Shown here one piece after another: positions 36,505-46,648 of a stretch of DNA of 64,000 nt. The stretch is from positions 1,302,001 through 1,366,000 of the forward strand of contig NZ_JACMYH010000001.1 in assembly GCF_014235765.1 (NCBI RefSeq). The letters are read 5' to 3'. The position numbers and the translations under genes were made by a program. Every line of letters begins with the position of its first letter. Position 1 is the first letter of the stretch. The notes beneath the pieces were generated by a model. That model was not told where the DNA came from. It saw only the letters and a program-made list of their open reading frames with translations, and made no database searches. The DNA is from Pseudomonas baltica (lineage in GTDB: Bacteria > Pseudomonadota > Gammaproteobacteria > Pseudomonadales > Pseudomonadaceae).

Positions 36505-37497
36505 TCATCCGGCAGGATCCTGCGCAGCGCGTGCCGCCAGCAGGCCCACGACCCATTCACGGCTGTACGCCAGCGCCCGCGCGGCCATGGGCGTGGGGAA
36601 GTGGATGAAGCCATGGGGCGAGGCCGGCAACAGGCGCAGCTCCACGCCGGCCACCCTGCCCCAGCGTTCGGCCATCAGCAGGGTATCGTCGCGCAATGGG
36701 TCCAGTTCACCGACGAACATCAGCGCCGGCGGCAGTCCATCCAGGTCGCCATGCAGCGGCGACAGCGACGGTTGCCGCCGTTGCTCGTCGTCCAGGCCGG
36801 GGGTTAGCCGACGGAAGGCCTCGAGCATGCCTGGCCCGTCCAGCACCAGGGTTTCGGGGCCCGCCTCGCGCACGCTGGGCGTGCCGGTCAGGTCGAATAC
36901 CCCGTAATACAGCAGCGCCCCGCAGACGCGCTGCAGCAACGCCGGCCATCGCTTGAGCTGCAGCAGCGTGGCCGCTGCCAGGTGGCCACCGGCGGACTCA
37001 CCGACCATGATCACCGGCAGGCCCTCGAGCTCGGGAAAGCCGCCACCGAGCACGCAGCGCGTGGCCGCCAGGCAGTCGTCGAGCAAGCCCTGCAGCGGGG
37101 TCGACACGGCCAGCCGGTAGTCCACCGAGACCACCGCCACGTCGCAGGCCTGAACCAGGGCGATGTTCACGTCATCGTTCATCTGCGCGTTGCCGATCAC
37201 CCAGCCGCCGCCATGGAAATCCAGCACCAAGCCCTTGGCTGGCCCCTGCGGGCGGATGATGCGCACCCTCACCGGAACGGCATCGGCGCTGACCAGCACG
37301 CGATTCTCGATGGCCAGGCCATGGTTGACAGGCTTCAGCGCCTTGCCCAGCTGGCCGGCACGCAGCAGTGTCTGGATCAGCATTGGCGTGACGCGGTTGC
37401 GGATGCGGAACCGCGGCAGGCGCTCGAGGGTCTTGTTGAAGCGCTGCGCCTGCGCGATCTGCGCTGCATCGAACGACCAGCTTTGCTTGGTCTCCAC
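36505..37497 (-). CDS. Alpha/beta hydrolase, hormone-sensitive-lipase family esterase
   Basis: 330 residues with the oxyanion motif LDFHGGGWVIGN, nucleophile elbow VGESAGGHLAAA, catalytic Asp in VGELDPLRDD and His in ASPHGFIHFPT. HSL-type (family IV) carboxylesterases hydrolyse short-chain esters. The GTG start at 37497 has TGAGGACA upstream; a longer frame to 37581 gives an unconserved leader. No signal peptide. Downstream of the divergent binding-protein promoter region. Confidence 0.88.
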   Translation of the reverse strand: METKQSWSFDAAQIAQAQRFNKTLERLPRFRIRNRVTPMLIQTLLRAGQLGKALKPVNHGLAIENRVLVSADAVPVRVRIIRPQGPAKGLVLDFHGGGWVIGNAQMNDDVNIALVQACDVAVVSVDYRLAVSTPLQGLLDDCLAATRCVLGGGFPELEGLPVIMVGESAGGHLAAATLLQLKRWPALLQRVCGALLYYGVFDLTGTPSVREAGPETLVLDGPGMLEAFRRLTPGLDDEQRRQPSLSPLHGDLDGLPPALMFVGELDPLRDDTLLMAERWGRVAGVELRLLPASPHGFIHFPTPMAARALAYSREWVVGLLAARAAQDPAG

Positions 37498-37637
37498 CTG
37501 GAGTGTCCTCAGTGCGTAGGTATGTATCGGATATGGATGGGCTGAGGTCGACGCGGTTCCCATGCGAGCAGGTAGCGCCATTAGCGACTATGCTGGCCGT
37601 CCAGGAGCCTGCCATTGAAAGTCATCGGATCGTTGCC

Positions 37638-38405
37638 ATGGGTCATCTGAACCGCACTTGCGGATTGCTGTTCAAGTCTGTCTGCGGTCTGCTGCTGTGC
37701 AGCGCTCTCCTCCCGGCTGCCTGGGCCGCGCACCCGCGCACCTTCGATCTGTACATGCCCGAGGCGCCGCCGCTGAGCATGGCGGGGGATGCGGGGCAGC
37801 AAGGTATCGTCGCTGACGCCGCTCGGCAGGCCATGACGTTGGCGGGTTATCACATGAATATCAATGTGCTGCCCTGGCTTCGCGCGCAACGGACTGTGCA
37901 GCACGGGCAGGACCTGCTTATCGTGCCGCTGTCGCGAACTCCCGACAGGGAAACCAGCTACACCTGGATCGCCCCGATCATGAGCATGGACCGGGCGTTT
38001 TTCACCCTCGACAAGCGCGTCGACAGCTTTGCCCAGGCACGTCGGACCTATCGACGGATCGCCGTGGGCATGGGCAGCGCGCAGGAGCGCAAGCTGTACG
38101 ACGAAGGGTTCGATGCGTCGCAGATCTACCCGTTGCGCATCGGTGAGAATCCGGCGCAGATGCTGCTGCTGGGGCGGGTCGATGCCTGGTTCAACGGGGT
38201 GCCGGAATCGCAGTACATCTGGCGCCAGGTTTCCAAGCAGCCGCTGCTGATGAGCCCGGTGCTGATGACCACGGACCTGTACCTGGCGTGTTCGAAGACA
38301 TGCTCGCCGCGCGTGGTGAGCAGTTTGCGCAAGGCGGTGGAGACGCTGCACCGCAACGGCTCCATCCAGCGTCTGCTGGACCACTACCTGCCTGCCGCGC
38401 CTTGA
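37638..38405 (+). CDS. Periplasmic substrate-binding (SBP_bac_3-like) protein
   Basis: 255 residues. A signal peptide precedes WAAHPRTFDLYMPEAPP (cleavage near residue 31). The two-lobed binding-protein fold shows LDKRVDSFAQARRTYRRIAVGMGS and RVDAWFNGVPESQYIW. No permease or ATPase gene is adjacent, so it may be an orphan sensor-like binding protein of the type common in Pseudomonas. Ligand unknown. Confidence 0.82.
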   Translation: MGHLNRTCGLLFKSVCGLLLCSALLPAAWAAHPRTFDLYMPEAPPLSMAGDAGQQGIVADAARQAMTLAGYHMNINVLPWLRAQRTVQHGQDLLIVPLSRTPDRETSYTWIAPIMSMDRAFFTLDKRVDSFAQARRTYRRIAVGMGSAQERKLYDEGFDASQIYPLRIGENPAQMLLLGRVDAWFNGVPESQYIWRQVSKQPLLMSPVLMTTDLYLACSKTCSPRVVSSLRKAVETLHRNGSIQRLLDHYLPAAP

Positions 38406-38423
38406 AGGCGGTGTTGCCTTTTT

Positions 38424-38769
38424 CCGTAGGAACGGCCCGTGGCCGCGAAAAGGGCACCGCGGTGGATCAGACAGTTCGCAGCGCGTTCTTCGCGGCCGAT
38501 GACCGCTCCTACGGGCGGCTGAGTTTTCCGTAGGAGCGGTCCGTGGCCGCGAAAAGGGCAGCGCGGTGGATCAGACAGTCCGCAGCGCGTTCTTCGCGGC
38601 CGATGACCGCTCCTACGGGCGGCTGAGTTTTCCGTAGGAGCAGCCCGTGGCCGCGAAAAAGGCAGCGCGGTGGAGCAGACAGTCCGCAGCGCGTTCTTCG
38701 CGGCCGATGACCGCTCCTACGGGCGGCTGAGTTTTCCGTAGGAGCGGCCCGTGGCCGCGAAAAGGGCAG
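38424..38769. repeat. Tandem REPIN array, 104-bp unit
   Basis: The gap 38406-38778 is filled by copies starting GTAGGAACGG/GTAGGAGCGG at 38426, 38530, 38634 and 38738, exactly 104 bases apart: three full units and a partial fourth. Each full unit has CGTAGGAGCGGYCCGTGGCC followed by GCGAAAAGG and the inverted CGCGGCCGATGACCGCTCCT. The last partial unit runs up to the stop codon of the YcaO gene. Confidence 0.93.
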
Positions 38770-38778
38770 CGCGGGGGA

Positions 38779-40974
38779 TCAGGCCCTGGCGCGGGCGCTG
38801 TGCAGTTTCTTGTAGCTGTCGATCAGGCGCAGGTGACGGTCCAGCCCTTCGAGCTTCATGCTGGTCGGGGTCAGGCCGTGAAAACGCACGCTGCCATCCA
38901 CGGATCCAAGCGCCGCCTCCATCCGCGCGTCACCGAACATGCGGCGGAAGTTGACCTCGTAGTCGGCCATGTCCAGGTCGCTGTCCAGCTGCACCTCGAG
39001 CACCACGTTCAGCGCCTGGAAGAACAGGCCGCGCTCAAGCGTATTGGCGTTGTACTGCAGGAACATCTCGACCAGCTCCTTGGCGTCGTCGAAGCGCTCG
39101 AGCACCAGCTGGATCAGCACCTTCAACTCCAGAATGGTCAGTTGCCCCCACACGGTGTTCTCGTCGAACTCGATACCGATCAAGGTGCGGATGTCGGTGT
39201 AGTCATCCAGCTCCGACTCCTCCAGGCGCTGCAACAGATTGCCCAGCGCATCGTCATCGAGCTGGTGCAGGTTGAGAATGTCTTCGCGGAAAAACAGCGC
39301 CTTGTTGGTGTTGTCCCAGATCAGATCTTCGATCGGATAGATCTCCGAATACCCCGGCACCAGGATCCGGCACGCCTTGGCGCCCAAGTGCTCATAGACC
39401 GCCATGTACACCTGCTTCTCCATGTCGGCGAGAATCCCGAACAACGTCGCCGCTTCCTCGGCGTTGGCGTTGGCGTTCTCACCCTGTGCGGTGAAATCCC
39501 AATCGACAAAGGCAAAATCGGCCTTGGCACTGAAGAAGCGCCACGACACCACGCCGCTCGAATCGATGAAATGCTCGACGAAGTTGTTCGGCTCCATCAG
39601 CGCATGGCTTTCGAAGGTCGGCTGGGGCAAGTCGTTGAGCCCCTCGAAACTGCGGCCCTGAAGCAACTCGGTGAGGCTGCGCTCGAGCGCTACTTCCAGG
39701 CTTGGATGGGCGCCGAACGAGGCGAACACGCCGCCGGTGCGCGGGTTCATCAAGGTCACGCACATTACCGGGAAGCGACCGCCCAGGGAGGCATCCTTGA
39801 CCAGCACCGGAAAGCCCTGCTCCTCCAGCCCCTGAATGCCGGCCTGGATAGCGGGATAGCGCGCCAGCACCTCGGCCGGGACATCGGGCAGCGCCAGTTC
39901 GCTTTCGAGAATCTCGCGCTTGACCGCGCGCTCGAAGATCTCCGACAGGCACTGCACCTGGGCCTCGGCCAAGGTGTTGCCGGCACTCATGCCGTTGCTC
40001 AGGTAGAGGTTTTCGATCAGGTTGGACGGGAAATACACCATCTCGCCGTCCGACTGGCGCACGAAAGGCAGCGAACAGATGCCCCGCTCCACGTTGCCCG
40101 AGTTGGTGTCGTAGAGGTGAGAACCGCGCAGTTCGCCGTCGGCGTTGTAGATGGCCAGGCAGTGGGCATCGAGTATCTCGGCAGGCAGCGCATCCTTGCG
40201 GCCCGGCTGGAACCAGCGCTCGTCGGGGTAGTGCACGAAGGCCGCATTGGCGATGTCTTCGCCCCAGAACTGATCGTTGTAGAAGAAGTTGCAGTTGAGC
40301 CGCTCGATGAATTCACCAAGGGCCGACGCCAGCGCGCTTTCCTTGGTCGAACCCTTGCCGTTGGTGAAGCACATCGGCGAGTAGGCATCGCGGATGTGCA
40401 ACGACCAGACGTTGGGCACGATGTTGCGCCACGAGGCGATCTCGATCTTCATCCCCAGCCCGGCAAGGATGCCAGACATGTTGGCGATGGTCTGCTCCAG
40501 CGGCAGGTCCTTGCCCAGCACATAGGTGCTCGCCCCTTCCGCCTGCGCGGGCATCAGCAAGGCCTGGGCATCGGCGTCGAGGTTGTCGACCTCCTCGATG
40601 ATGAAATCCGGGCCGGTCTGCACGACCTTCTTCACGGTGCAGCGGTCGATCGAGCGCAGGATGCCCTGGCGATCCTTGGCCGAGATGTCCGCAGGCAGTT
40701 CGACCTGGATCTTGAAGATCTGGTTGTAGCGGTTTTCCGGGTCGACGATGTTGTTCTGCGACAGGCGGATGTTGTCGGTGGGAATGTTGCGGGTGTTGCA
40801 GTAGAGCTTGACGAAGTAGGCCGCGCACAACGCCGAGGATGCCAGGAAGTAATCGAACGGGCCCGGCGCCGAGCCGTCGCCCTTGTAGCGGATCGGTTGG
40901 TCGGCCACCACCGTGAAATCGTCGAACTTGGCCTCAAGTCGAAGGTTGTCGAGAAAATTGACCTTGATTTCCAT
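38779..40974 (-). CDS. ycaO: OsmC-YcaO fusion protein
   Basis: 731 residues. The N-terminal ~140 are an OsmC-like domain (YKGDGSAPGPFDYFLASSALCAAYFVKLYC, two parts) and residues ~160-560 a YcaO domain with ATP-binding stretches KGSTKESALASALGEFIERL, NGMSAGNTLAEAQVQCLSEIFERAVKRE and the distal part; the C-terminus is helical. YcaO domains activate amide bonds with ATP; E. coli YcaO aids beta-methylthiolation of ribosomal protein S12 with RimO. The OsmC part may deliver sulphur or handle peroxides, which is inference. No precursor peptide or TfuA partner is next to it, so a natural-product role is unlikely. Confidence 0.9.
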   Translation of the reverse strand: MEIKVNFLDNLRLEAKFDDFTVVADQPIRYKGDGSAPGPFDYFLASSALCAAYFVKLYCNTRNIPTDNIRLSQNNIVDPENRYNQIFKIQVELPADISAKDRQGILRSIDRCTVKKVVQTGPDFIIEEVDNLDADAQALLMPAQAEGASTYVLGKDLPLEQTIANMSGILAGLGMKIEIASWRNIVPNVWSLHIRDAYSPMCFTNGKGSTKESALASALGEFIERLNCNFFYNDQFWGEDIANAAFVHYPDERWFQPGRKDALPAEILDAHCLAIYNADGELRGSHLYDTNSGNVERGICSLPFVRQSDGEMVYFPSNLIENLYLSNGMSAGNTLAEAQVQCLSEIFERAVKREILESELALPDVPAEVLARYPAIQAGIQGLEEQGFPVLVKDASLGGRFPVMCVTLMNPRTGGVFASFGAHPSLEVALERSLTELLQGRSFEGLNDLPQPTFESHALMEPNNFVEHFIDSSGVVSWRFFSAKADFAFVDWDFTAQGENANANAEEAATLFGILADMEKQVYMAVYEHLGAKACRILVPGYSEIYPIEDLIWDNTNKALFFREDILNLHQLDDDALGNLLQRLEESELDDYTDIRTLIGIEFDENTVWGQLTILELKVLIQLVLERFDDAKELVEMFLQYNANTLERGLFFQALNVVLEVQLDSDLDMADYEVNFRRMFGDARMEAALGSVDGSVRFHGLTPTSMKLEGLDRHLRLIDSYKKLHSARARA

Positions 40975-41090
40975 GGGGCAGCACCTGATGACAGCTAAAA
41001 CGAATGGCCGGCATTATCCGGTTTTTTGGCGTCTTCGTCTTGGGCGATCTGTCGCTCCCATGGGTACGCTGGCGCCCGGACAACCGCTGC

Positions 41091-41128
41091 GATACTAAAT
41101 CGCCGTCATCAGTGAATTATTTAGTGTC
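41091..41128. promoter_or_regulatory. Inverted repeat upstream of proP
   Basis: GATACTAAAT (41091-41100) and ATTTAGTGTC (41119-41128) form a 10-bp dyad with one mismatch and an 18-base centre, 49 bases before the proP ATG. The A/T-rich composition and position suit an operator or promoter element. No regulator is encoded nearby. Confidence 0.45.
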
Positions 41129-41176
41129 ATTTTGTATCTCATGGGGACAAGCCGCTTTGACACAAGAGAAACACCC

Positions 41177-42679
41177 ATGAAATCTCGCAGAAAAACCGTC
41201 AACCCGATCGGGTTGAACGACATCACCATCGTCGACGACGTCAAGATGCGCAAGGCGATCACCGCCGCCGCGCTTGGCAACGCCATGGAATGGTTCGACT
41301 TCGGCGTCTACGGCTTCGTGGCCTACGCCTTGGGCAAAGTGTTCTTCCCGGACGTCGATCCCAGTGTGCAGATGATCGCGGCCTTGGCCACCTTCTCGGT
41401 ACCCTTCCTGATTCGCCCGCTGGGCGGCCTGTTCTTCGGCGCCCTGGGCGACAAGTACGGACGGCAGAAAGTCCTGGCTGCCACCATCGTGATCATGTCG
41501 TTGAGTACGTTCGCGATCGGCTTGATTCCGTCCTATGCCTCCATCGGCATCTGGGCACCCATCCTGCTGCTGCTGGCGAAGATGGCCCAGGGCTTCTCGG
41601 TGGGCGGTGAATACACTGGCGCCTCGATCTTCGTCGCCGAGTACGCTCCGGACCGCAAACGCGGCTTCCTCGGCAGCTGGCTGGACTTCGGCTCGATCGC
41701 CGGTTTCGTACTCGGTGCGGGCGTGGTGGTGGGCATCTCCGCAGTGATCGGCGAAGAGAAGTTTCTCGACTGGGGCTGGCGCGTGCCGTTCTTCCTGGCC
41801 CTGCCGCTGGGCATGATCGGCCTCTACCTGCGCCACGCGCTGGAAGAAACCCCAGCGTTCCAGCAGCACGTCGAGAAGCTCGAACAAGGCGACCGCGAAG
41901 GCCTGGCCGGCGGCCCCAAGGTATCGTTCAAGGAAGTGGCAACCAAGCATTGGCGCAGCCTGCTGACCTGCATCGGCATCGTCGCGGTGACCAACGTCAC
42001 CTACTACATGCTGCTCACCTACATGCCCAGCTACCTGTCGCACAACCTGCACTACAGCGAAAGCCATGGCGTGCTGATCATCATCGCGATCATGGTCGGC
42101 ATGCTGTTCGCCCAGCCGCTGATCGGCTTCGCCAGCGACAAGTTCGGCCGCAAGCCTTTCATTCTGTTCGGCAGCATCGGCCTGTTCTTCCTGGCCATCC
42201 CGGCCTTCATGCTGATCAACAGCGGCCAGATCGGTTGGATCTTCGCCGGGCTGCTGATGCTGGCCGTGGTGCTTAACTTCTTCATCGGCGTCATGGCGTC
42301 CACGTTGCCCGCGATGTTCCCCACGCACATCCGCTACAGCGCCCTGGCCAGTGCATTCAACGTTTCGGTACTGATCGCCGGCCTGACGCCGACGGCCGTG
42401 GCCTGGCTGGTGGAAAGCACCGACGACCTGTACATGCCTGCCTATTACCTAATGGTGTTTGCAGTGGTCGGCTTCATCACCGCCATCACCATGAAGGAAA
42501 CGGCCAACAAGCCGTTGCGCGGCGCTGCGCCAGCGGCCTCGGACATCGCCGAAGCCCGAGAACTGCTGGTCGAGCACCACGACAACATCGAGCAGAAGAT
42601 CGAGGACATCGACAGCGAGATCGCCGCGCTGCAAGCCAAGCGCGAGCTTCTGGTGCAACAGCACCCGCGGATCAACTGA
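41177..42679 (+). CDS. proP: ProP-type proline/glycine betaine:proton symporter
   Basis: 500 residues, the length of E. coli ProP, 12 helices of the metabolite:H+ symporter branch: AALGNAMEWFDFGVYGFVA, LGDKYGRQKVLAATIVIMS, GEYTGASIFVAEYAP. A C-terminal heptad segment (AEARELLVEHHDNIEQKIEDIDSEIAALQAKR, two parts) is the coiled coil that tunes osmotic activation. Start at 41177 after AAGAGAAACACCC. With betT frameshifted in this window, it could be a surviving compatible-solute importer. Confidence 0.93.
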   Translation: MKSRRKTVNPIGLNDITIVDDVKMRKAITAAALGNAMEWFDFGVYGFVAYALGKVFFPDVDPSVQMIAALATFSVPFLIRPLGGLFFGALGDKYGRQKVLAATIVIMSLSTFAIGLIPSYASIGIWAPILLLLAKMAQGFSVGGEYTGASIFVAEYAPDRKRGFLGSWLDFGSIAGFVLGAGVVVGISAVIGEEKFLDWGWRVPFFLALPLGMIGLYLRHALEETPAFQQHVEKLEQGDREGLAGGPKVSFKEVATKHWRSLLTCIGIVAVTNVTYYMLLTYMPSYLSHNLHYSESHGVLIIIAIMVGMLFAQPLIGFASDKFGRKPFILFGSIGLFFLAIPAFMLINSGQIGWIFAGLLMLAVVLNFFIGVMASTLPAMFPTHIRYSALASAFNVSVLIAGLTPTAVAWLVESTDDLYMPAYYLMVFAVVGFITAITMKETANKPLRGAAPAASDIAEARELLVEHHDNIEQKIEDIDSEIAALQAKRELLVQQHPRIN

Positions 42680-42693
42680 GCCAAGCCCGGCCG

Positions 42694-42727
42694 GGGGCTG
42701 AAGACTGCACTCGCCGTCTTCAGCCCC
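42694..42727. terminator. Strong hairpin between convergent proP and selU
   Basis: GGGGCTGAAGAC (42694-42705) pairs perfectly with GTCTTCAGCCCC (42716-42727) around a 10-base loop. It contains the selU stop codon. No T run is seen, so termination would be hairpin-driven or weak in both directions. Confidence 0.55.
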
Positions 42728-43817
42728 TGGCCAGACGATCGCGCAGGTAGTCGACCACGGCTGCCTGATCGCCGGCGAACTCGATGCGCGCCGCCTTGCT
42801 CTCGCGTTGATAGGCGTACATCGGGTCGTAGTACTCGTGCAGCAGGCCTTCGATCCAGCCGCGGTGCAGGTCGACCAGGCCATAGCGCCGCTGCTCTTCC
42901 AGCGCGGCCTGCATCAGCCCCTGCAGACGTTGATGGCGCTCGCCGCCCAGACGCTTGTGGATGCGGTCCAGACTCTGCAGCAGACGCTCGGCAAACAGCG
43001 CTTCACCGCGCTCGCCATACAACCCGACGAAGTCTGCGCACAGGTCTACCACGTAGTCGCGCAGAATACGCTTGACGCGATTCTGGAAGCTGTCTTCCAG
43101 CCAGACCAACGGATACGCCTGCATGCCCTGATGCAGGCTCAACGGCACGTTGCAACTGCCCACCAGGCGGCTTTCGTCCTCGAGCACGAACTGCTCGATG
43201 CCGGCAGCCCGCTTCTTCAACACGTCGATCGCCAGGCTGTTCTCGAAATCGATCTGCGCAGGCTGCCCGGTCGCACGCTTGCCGAAGCTGGAGCCGCGGT
43301 GGTTGGCATGGCCTTCCAGGTCCAAAGCGTTGCTCAATTGCGCCAGTACGTCGGTCTTGCCGGTGCCGGTCATGCCGCCCAGCACGACGAACTGGCACTG
43401 TTCGACGGCTTGTTCCAGGGTGTCGAGCAGAAAGCTGCGCATGGCCTTGTAGCCGCCCAGTACCCGCGGGTACTCGACGCCTGCCTCGCGCAGCCAGCGC
43501 TGCACCGTCTGCGAGCGCAGGCCGCCGCGGAAGCAATACAGATAGCCCTCGGGATTGGCCTTGGCGAATGCCACCCAGGCTTCGACCCGGCGTGCCTTGA
43601 TCTCGCCGGACACCAGCCGGTACCCCAACTCGATGGCGGCTTCCTGGCCGTGCTGCTTGTAGCAGGTACCGACTTTCTGCCGTTCCAGGTCGTCCATCAA
43701 GGGCAGGTTGTGCACCCCGGGGAATGCACCCTTGTCGAATTCGACCGGCGCGCGCGCGTCCATCATCGCTACCTCGCCGAGGAACAACGCGCGGTAGTCG
43801 CTGCTGTCTTCGCGCAT
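42720..43817 (-). CDS. selU: SelU/MnmH, tRNA 2-selenouridine synthase
   Basis: 365 residues. An N-terminal rhodanese domain carries the active Cys in [20 protein letters not shown], and a P-loop domain has [16 protein letters not shown]. The enzyme geranylates 2-thiouridine at wobble U34 of Lys, Glu and Gln tRNAs and replaces it with selenium from selenophosphate. Its ATG overlaps the selD stop (TGATG), so the two are translationally coupled. Confidence 0.96.
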   Translation of the reverse strand: MREDSSDYRALFLGEVAMMDARAPVEFDKGAFPGVHNLPLMDDLERQKVGTCYKQHGQEAAIELGYRLVSGEIKARRVEAWVAFAKANPEGYLYCFRGGLRSQTVQRWLREAGVEYPRVLGGYKAMRSFLLDTLEQAVEQCQFVVLGGMTGTGKTDVLAQLSNALDLEGHANHRGSSFGKRATGQPAQIDFENSLAIDVLKKRAAGIEQFVLEDESRLVGSCNVPLSLHQGMQAYPLVWLEDSFQNRVKRILRDYVVDLCADFVGLYGERGEALFAERLLQSLDRIHKRLGGERHQRLQGLMQAALEEQRRYGLVDLHRGWIEGLLHEYYDPMYAYQRESKAARIEFAGDQAAVVDYLRDRLARG

Positions 43818-44851
43818 CAGAACACCTCGACAGCGTGGGGCTGGCGCTCGATCAAGGTGCCGATCGGCGCCAGGTGCAGACCCAATTCGGCGGCCAGCGC
43901 GACGAACTCGGCTTCGCCGGCAGCGCTGACGGCTACCAGCAGGCCGCCGCTGGTCTGCGGATCGCAGAGCAGTTCACGCTGCTCGTCGCTCAACGCGGCG
44001 ATGCGTTCGCCGTAGCTGTCGAAGTTGCGCTGGGTGCCGCCCGGCACGCAGCCCTCGCGCAGGTAGTGGTCGATGCCGGGCAGGCGCGGCACCGCGGCGT
44101 ATTCCAGGCGTGCGGTTAGTTGGGCACCGTCGGCCATTTCGACCAGGTGCCCGAGCAGGCCGAAACCGGTGACGTCGGTCATCGCGGTGACCTCGCGCAG
44201 CTTGCCGAAGCGGCTGCCGGGCTTGTTCAGCGTGCACATCCAGTCGCGGGCCACGCCCACGTCTTCTTCACGCAGCCGGGATTTCTTCTCCGCCGTGGTG
44301 AGAATGCCGATGCCCAGCGGCTTGGTCAGATACAGGCGGTCGCCGACCTGGGCGGTGTCGTTGCGTTTCATGTGGCTCTTGTCGACCAGGCCGGTCACCG
44401 CCAGGCCGAAGATGGGTTCGGGAGCGTCGATCGAATGGCCACCGGCCAGGGGAATGCCGGCAGCATCGCACACCGCCCGACCGCCGCGGATCACCTCGCG
44501 GGCAACCTCCGGGGGCAGCAGGTTGACCGGCCAGCCGAGAATGGCGATGGCCATCAACGGATCGCCGCCCATGGCATAGATGTCGCTGATGGCGTTGGTG
44601 GCGGCAATGCGCCCGAAATCGAAGGGGTCATCGACGATGGGCATGAAGAAATCGGTGGTCGACACCACACCGCGCTCGTCGTCGATGGCATACACCGCGG
44701 CATCGTCGCGCGAAGCATTGCCGACCCACAGCTTCGGGTCCAGGTTCTGTGCGCCGCTGCCGGCCAGAATCACCTCCAATACCTTGGGCGAAATCTTGCA
44801 GCCGCAACCGGCTCCATGGCTGTACTGGGTCAAACGGATAGGCGAATTCAT
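43817..44851 (-). CDS. selD: SelD, selenide,water dikinase
   Basis: 344 residues. Makes selenophosphate from selenide and ATP. The active segment is [16 protein letters not shown] with Cys16 and Lys19; this is the cysteine form, not the selenocysteine form. ATP/metal-binding motifs include [20 protein letters not shown] (part) and [16 protein letters not shown]. First of the selD-selU pair and divergent from a selenate-type ABC importer. No selA, selB or tRNA-Sec is in the window. Confidence 0.96.
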   Translation of the reverse strand: MNSPIRLTQYSHGAGCGCKISPKVLEVILAGSGAQNLDPKLWVGNASRDDAAVYAIDDERGVVSTTDFFMPIVDDPFDFGRIAATNAISDIYAMGGDPLMAIAILGWPVNLLPPEVAREVIRGGRAVCDAAGIPLAGGHSIDAPEPIFGLAVTGLVDKSHMKRNDTAQVGDRLYLTKPLGIGILTTAEKKSRLREEDVGVARDWMCTLNKPGSRFGKLREVTAMTDVTGFGLLGHLVEMADGAQLTARLEYAAVPRLPGIDHYLREGCVPGGTQRNFDSYGERIAALSDEQRELLCDPQTSGGLLVAVSAAGEAEFVALAAELGLHLAPIGTLIERQPHAVEVF

Positions 44852-44921
44852 GGCAGCATTCTCGACGTCCTGGAATCAGGCTGCGAATTCTATCAAAGCT
44901 GGCCTTTCCTGCAGTGACTCT

Positions 44922-44927
44922 TATAAT
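44922..44927 (+). promoter_or_regulatory. Candidate -10 element for the selenate importer operon
   Basis: A perfect TATAAT lies 76 bases before the binding-protein ATG in the selD/importer gap. No good -35 is seen at 17 bases, so an activator may be required. Confidence 0.45.
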
Positions 44928-45002
44928 CGCGCCACCTCTATCCACGCGCCACGCGTGCCGGGCGTTGCCCGCGCTGCCTGCGTCATCTTTCGGAGACCCA
45001 CC

Positions 45003-45854
45003 ATGTTCAAGCGCTCCCTGTCACTGGTAGCCGGCCTCGCTCTTTGCGCCAGCGCCGTCACCAGCTTCGCCGCCGATGTCTTGCGGGTTTCGGCCATCCC
45101 GGACGAGGCGCCCACCGAACTGCTGCGCAAGTTCAAGCCGCTGGGTGCCTACCTTGAAAAGCAGATCGGCATGAAGGTCGAGTTCGTGCCGGTGGCCGAC
45201 TACCCTGCCGTGGTCGAGGCGCTGGCGACCGATCGCCTGGACATGGCCTGGCTGGGCGGTTTCACCTTCGTTCAGGTCAACCTGAAGACCGGCAACGCGA
45301 TTCCCCTGGTACAGCGCGAGCAGGATGCGCAGTTCACCAGCAAGTTCATCACCAGCGACCCGAACGTCAAGTCGCTGGCCGACCTCAAGGGCAAGACCTT
45401 CGCCTTCGGTTCGATCTCGTCGACCTCCGGCAGCCTGATGCCGCGCTACTTCATGCTGCAGGACAACATCAAGCCGGAAACCTACTTCAGCCGGGTCGCC
45501 TACTCCGGCGCCCATGACGCCACCGCGGCGTGGGTACAGGCGGGCAAGGTCGACGCCGGCGTGCTCAATGCCAGCGTGTGGGACAAGCTGGTCAACAGCG
45601 GCAAGGTCGATACCAACAAGGTCAAGGTGTTCGCCACCACGCCGACCTACTTCGACTACAACTGGACCGTGCGCGGTACCCTGGACCCGGCCCTGGCAGA
45701 AAAGATCAAACAGGCCTTCCTCGCCCTCGACCCGGCCAAGCCCGACGACAAGGCCATTCTCGACCTGCAGGCGGCCAGCCGCTTCATCGCCACCAAGCCT
45801 GAGAACTACAAGGGTATCGAGGACGCCGCTCGCGCTGCCGACCTGTTGAAATGA
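45003..45854 (+). CDS. Putative selenate ABC importer, periplasmic binding protein
   Basis: 283 residues. Signal peptide [19 protein letters not shown] with cleavage near SFAAD. The rest is a PhnD-like type 2 binding protein ([59 protein letters not shown]). Members of this subgroup next to selD are annotated as selenate-uptake proteins; that assignment rests mainly on gene neighbourhood, which holds here. Ribosome site TCGGAGA. Confidence 0.85.
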   Translation: MFKRSLSLVAGLALCASAVTSFAADVLRVSAIPDEAPTELLRKFKPLGAYLEKQIGMKVEFVPVADYPAVVEALATDRLDMAWLGGFTFVQVNLKTGNAIPLVQREQDAQFTSKFITSDPNVKSLADLKGKTFAFGSISSTSGSLMPRYFMLQDNIKPETYFSRVAYSGAHDATAAWVQAGKVDAGVLNASVWDKLVNSGKVDTNKVKVFATTPTYFDYNWTVRGTLDPALAEKIKQAFLALDPAKPDDKAILDLQAASRFIATKPENYKGIEDAARAADLLK

Positions 45855-46648
45855 CCCTGCGGCTGTCGGCCATCGACCTGCGCCACCGTAACGGTGTGCA
45901 GGCCCTGCGCGATGTGAACCTGAGCATCGAGCCCGGCGAGCGCGTGGCAATCATCGGCCCTTCGGGCGCTGGCAAGTCCAGCCTGCTCAACGTGCTGGCA
46001 ACCGCTCTGCCGCCCAGCGCCGGTGAGCTGCAGGTGCTGGGCATGCAGCCCTGGCGCCTCGGCAGTCGCGCGCGCCAGCGTCTGCGCGCACGTATCGCGC
46101 TGATCCATCAGGCCCCGCCGCTGCCGCCGCGGCAACGGGTGGTGACTGCCGTGCTGGCCGGCAAGCTGGGGCAATGGGGGCTGGGCAAGAGCCTGCTCAA
46201 CCTGCTGCACCCGGTGGACATCGACGGTGCCCGTGCGCTGCTGGCGCGGCTGGACCTGGACGACAAGCTGTTCGCCCAGTGCCAGCAATTGTCCGGCGGC
46301 CAGTTGCAGCGTGTCGGCATCGCCCGCGCCCTGTACCAGGCGCCGGAGCTATTGCTGGCGGACGAGCCCGTCTCGGCGATGGACCCGCGACTGGCCAGGC
46401 ACACGCTGGACATGCTCTGCCAGCACGCCAGCGAACAGCACGTCACGCTGGTGGCCAGCCTGCACACGGTGGAGCTGGCGCTGGCCTGCTTCCCACGGAT
46501 CGTCGGCGTGCGCGACGGCCAGATCGCTTTCGACCTGGAGGCCACGCAGGTCACCGCGCAGCGCCTGGAGGCGTTGTACGCGAACGAACACCTGAGCCGC
46601 GTGCAAACGCCGGCCGACACCCCTGCTCACTGGCTGCCGCGATGCTGA
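45851..46648 (+). CDS. ABC importer ATP-binding subunit (PhnC-like)
   Basis: 265 residues: Walker [10 protein letters not shown], signature [15 protein letters not shown], Walker B LLLADEP, and the switch His in ASLHTVEL. Four-base ATGA overlap with the binding-protein gene shows a single operon. Energises the putative selenate importer. Confidence 0.92.
   Translation: MTLRLSAIDLRHRNGVQALRDVNLSIEPGERVAIIGPSGAGKSSLLNVLATALPPSAGELQVLGMQPWRLGSRARQRLRARIALIHQAPPLPPRQRVVTAVLAGKLGQWGLGKSLLNLLHPVDIDGARALLARLDLDDKLFAQCQQLSGGQLQRVGIARALYQAPELLLADEPVSAMDPRLARHTLDMLCQHASEQHVTLVASLHTVELALACFPRIVGVRDGQIAFDLEATQVTAQRLEALYANEHLSRVQTPADTPAHWLPRC

Noticed and set aside
38779..40974. YcaO as part of an azole-peptide biosynthetic cluster
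   Set aside because: No small precursor gene, TfuA, dehydrogenase or dedicated exporter is adjacent, and the OsmC fusion points to the housekeeping YcaO branch.
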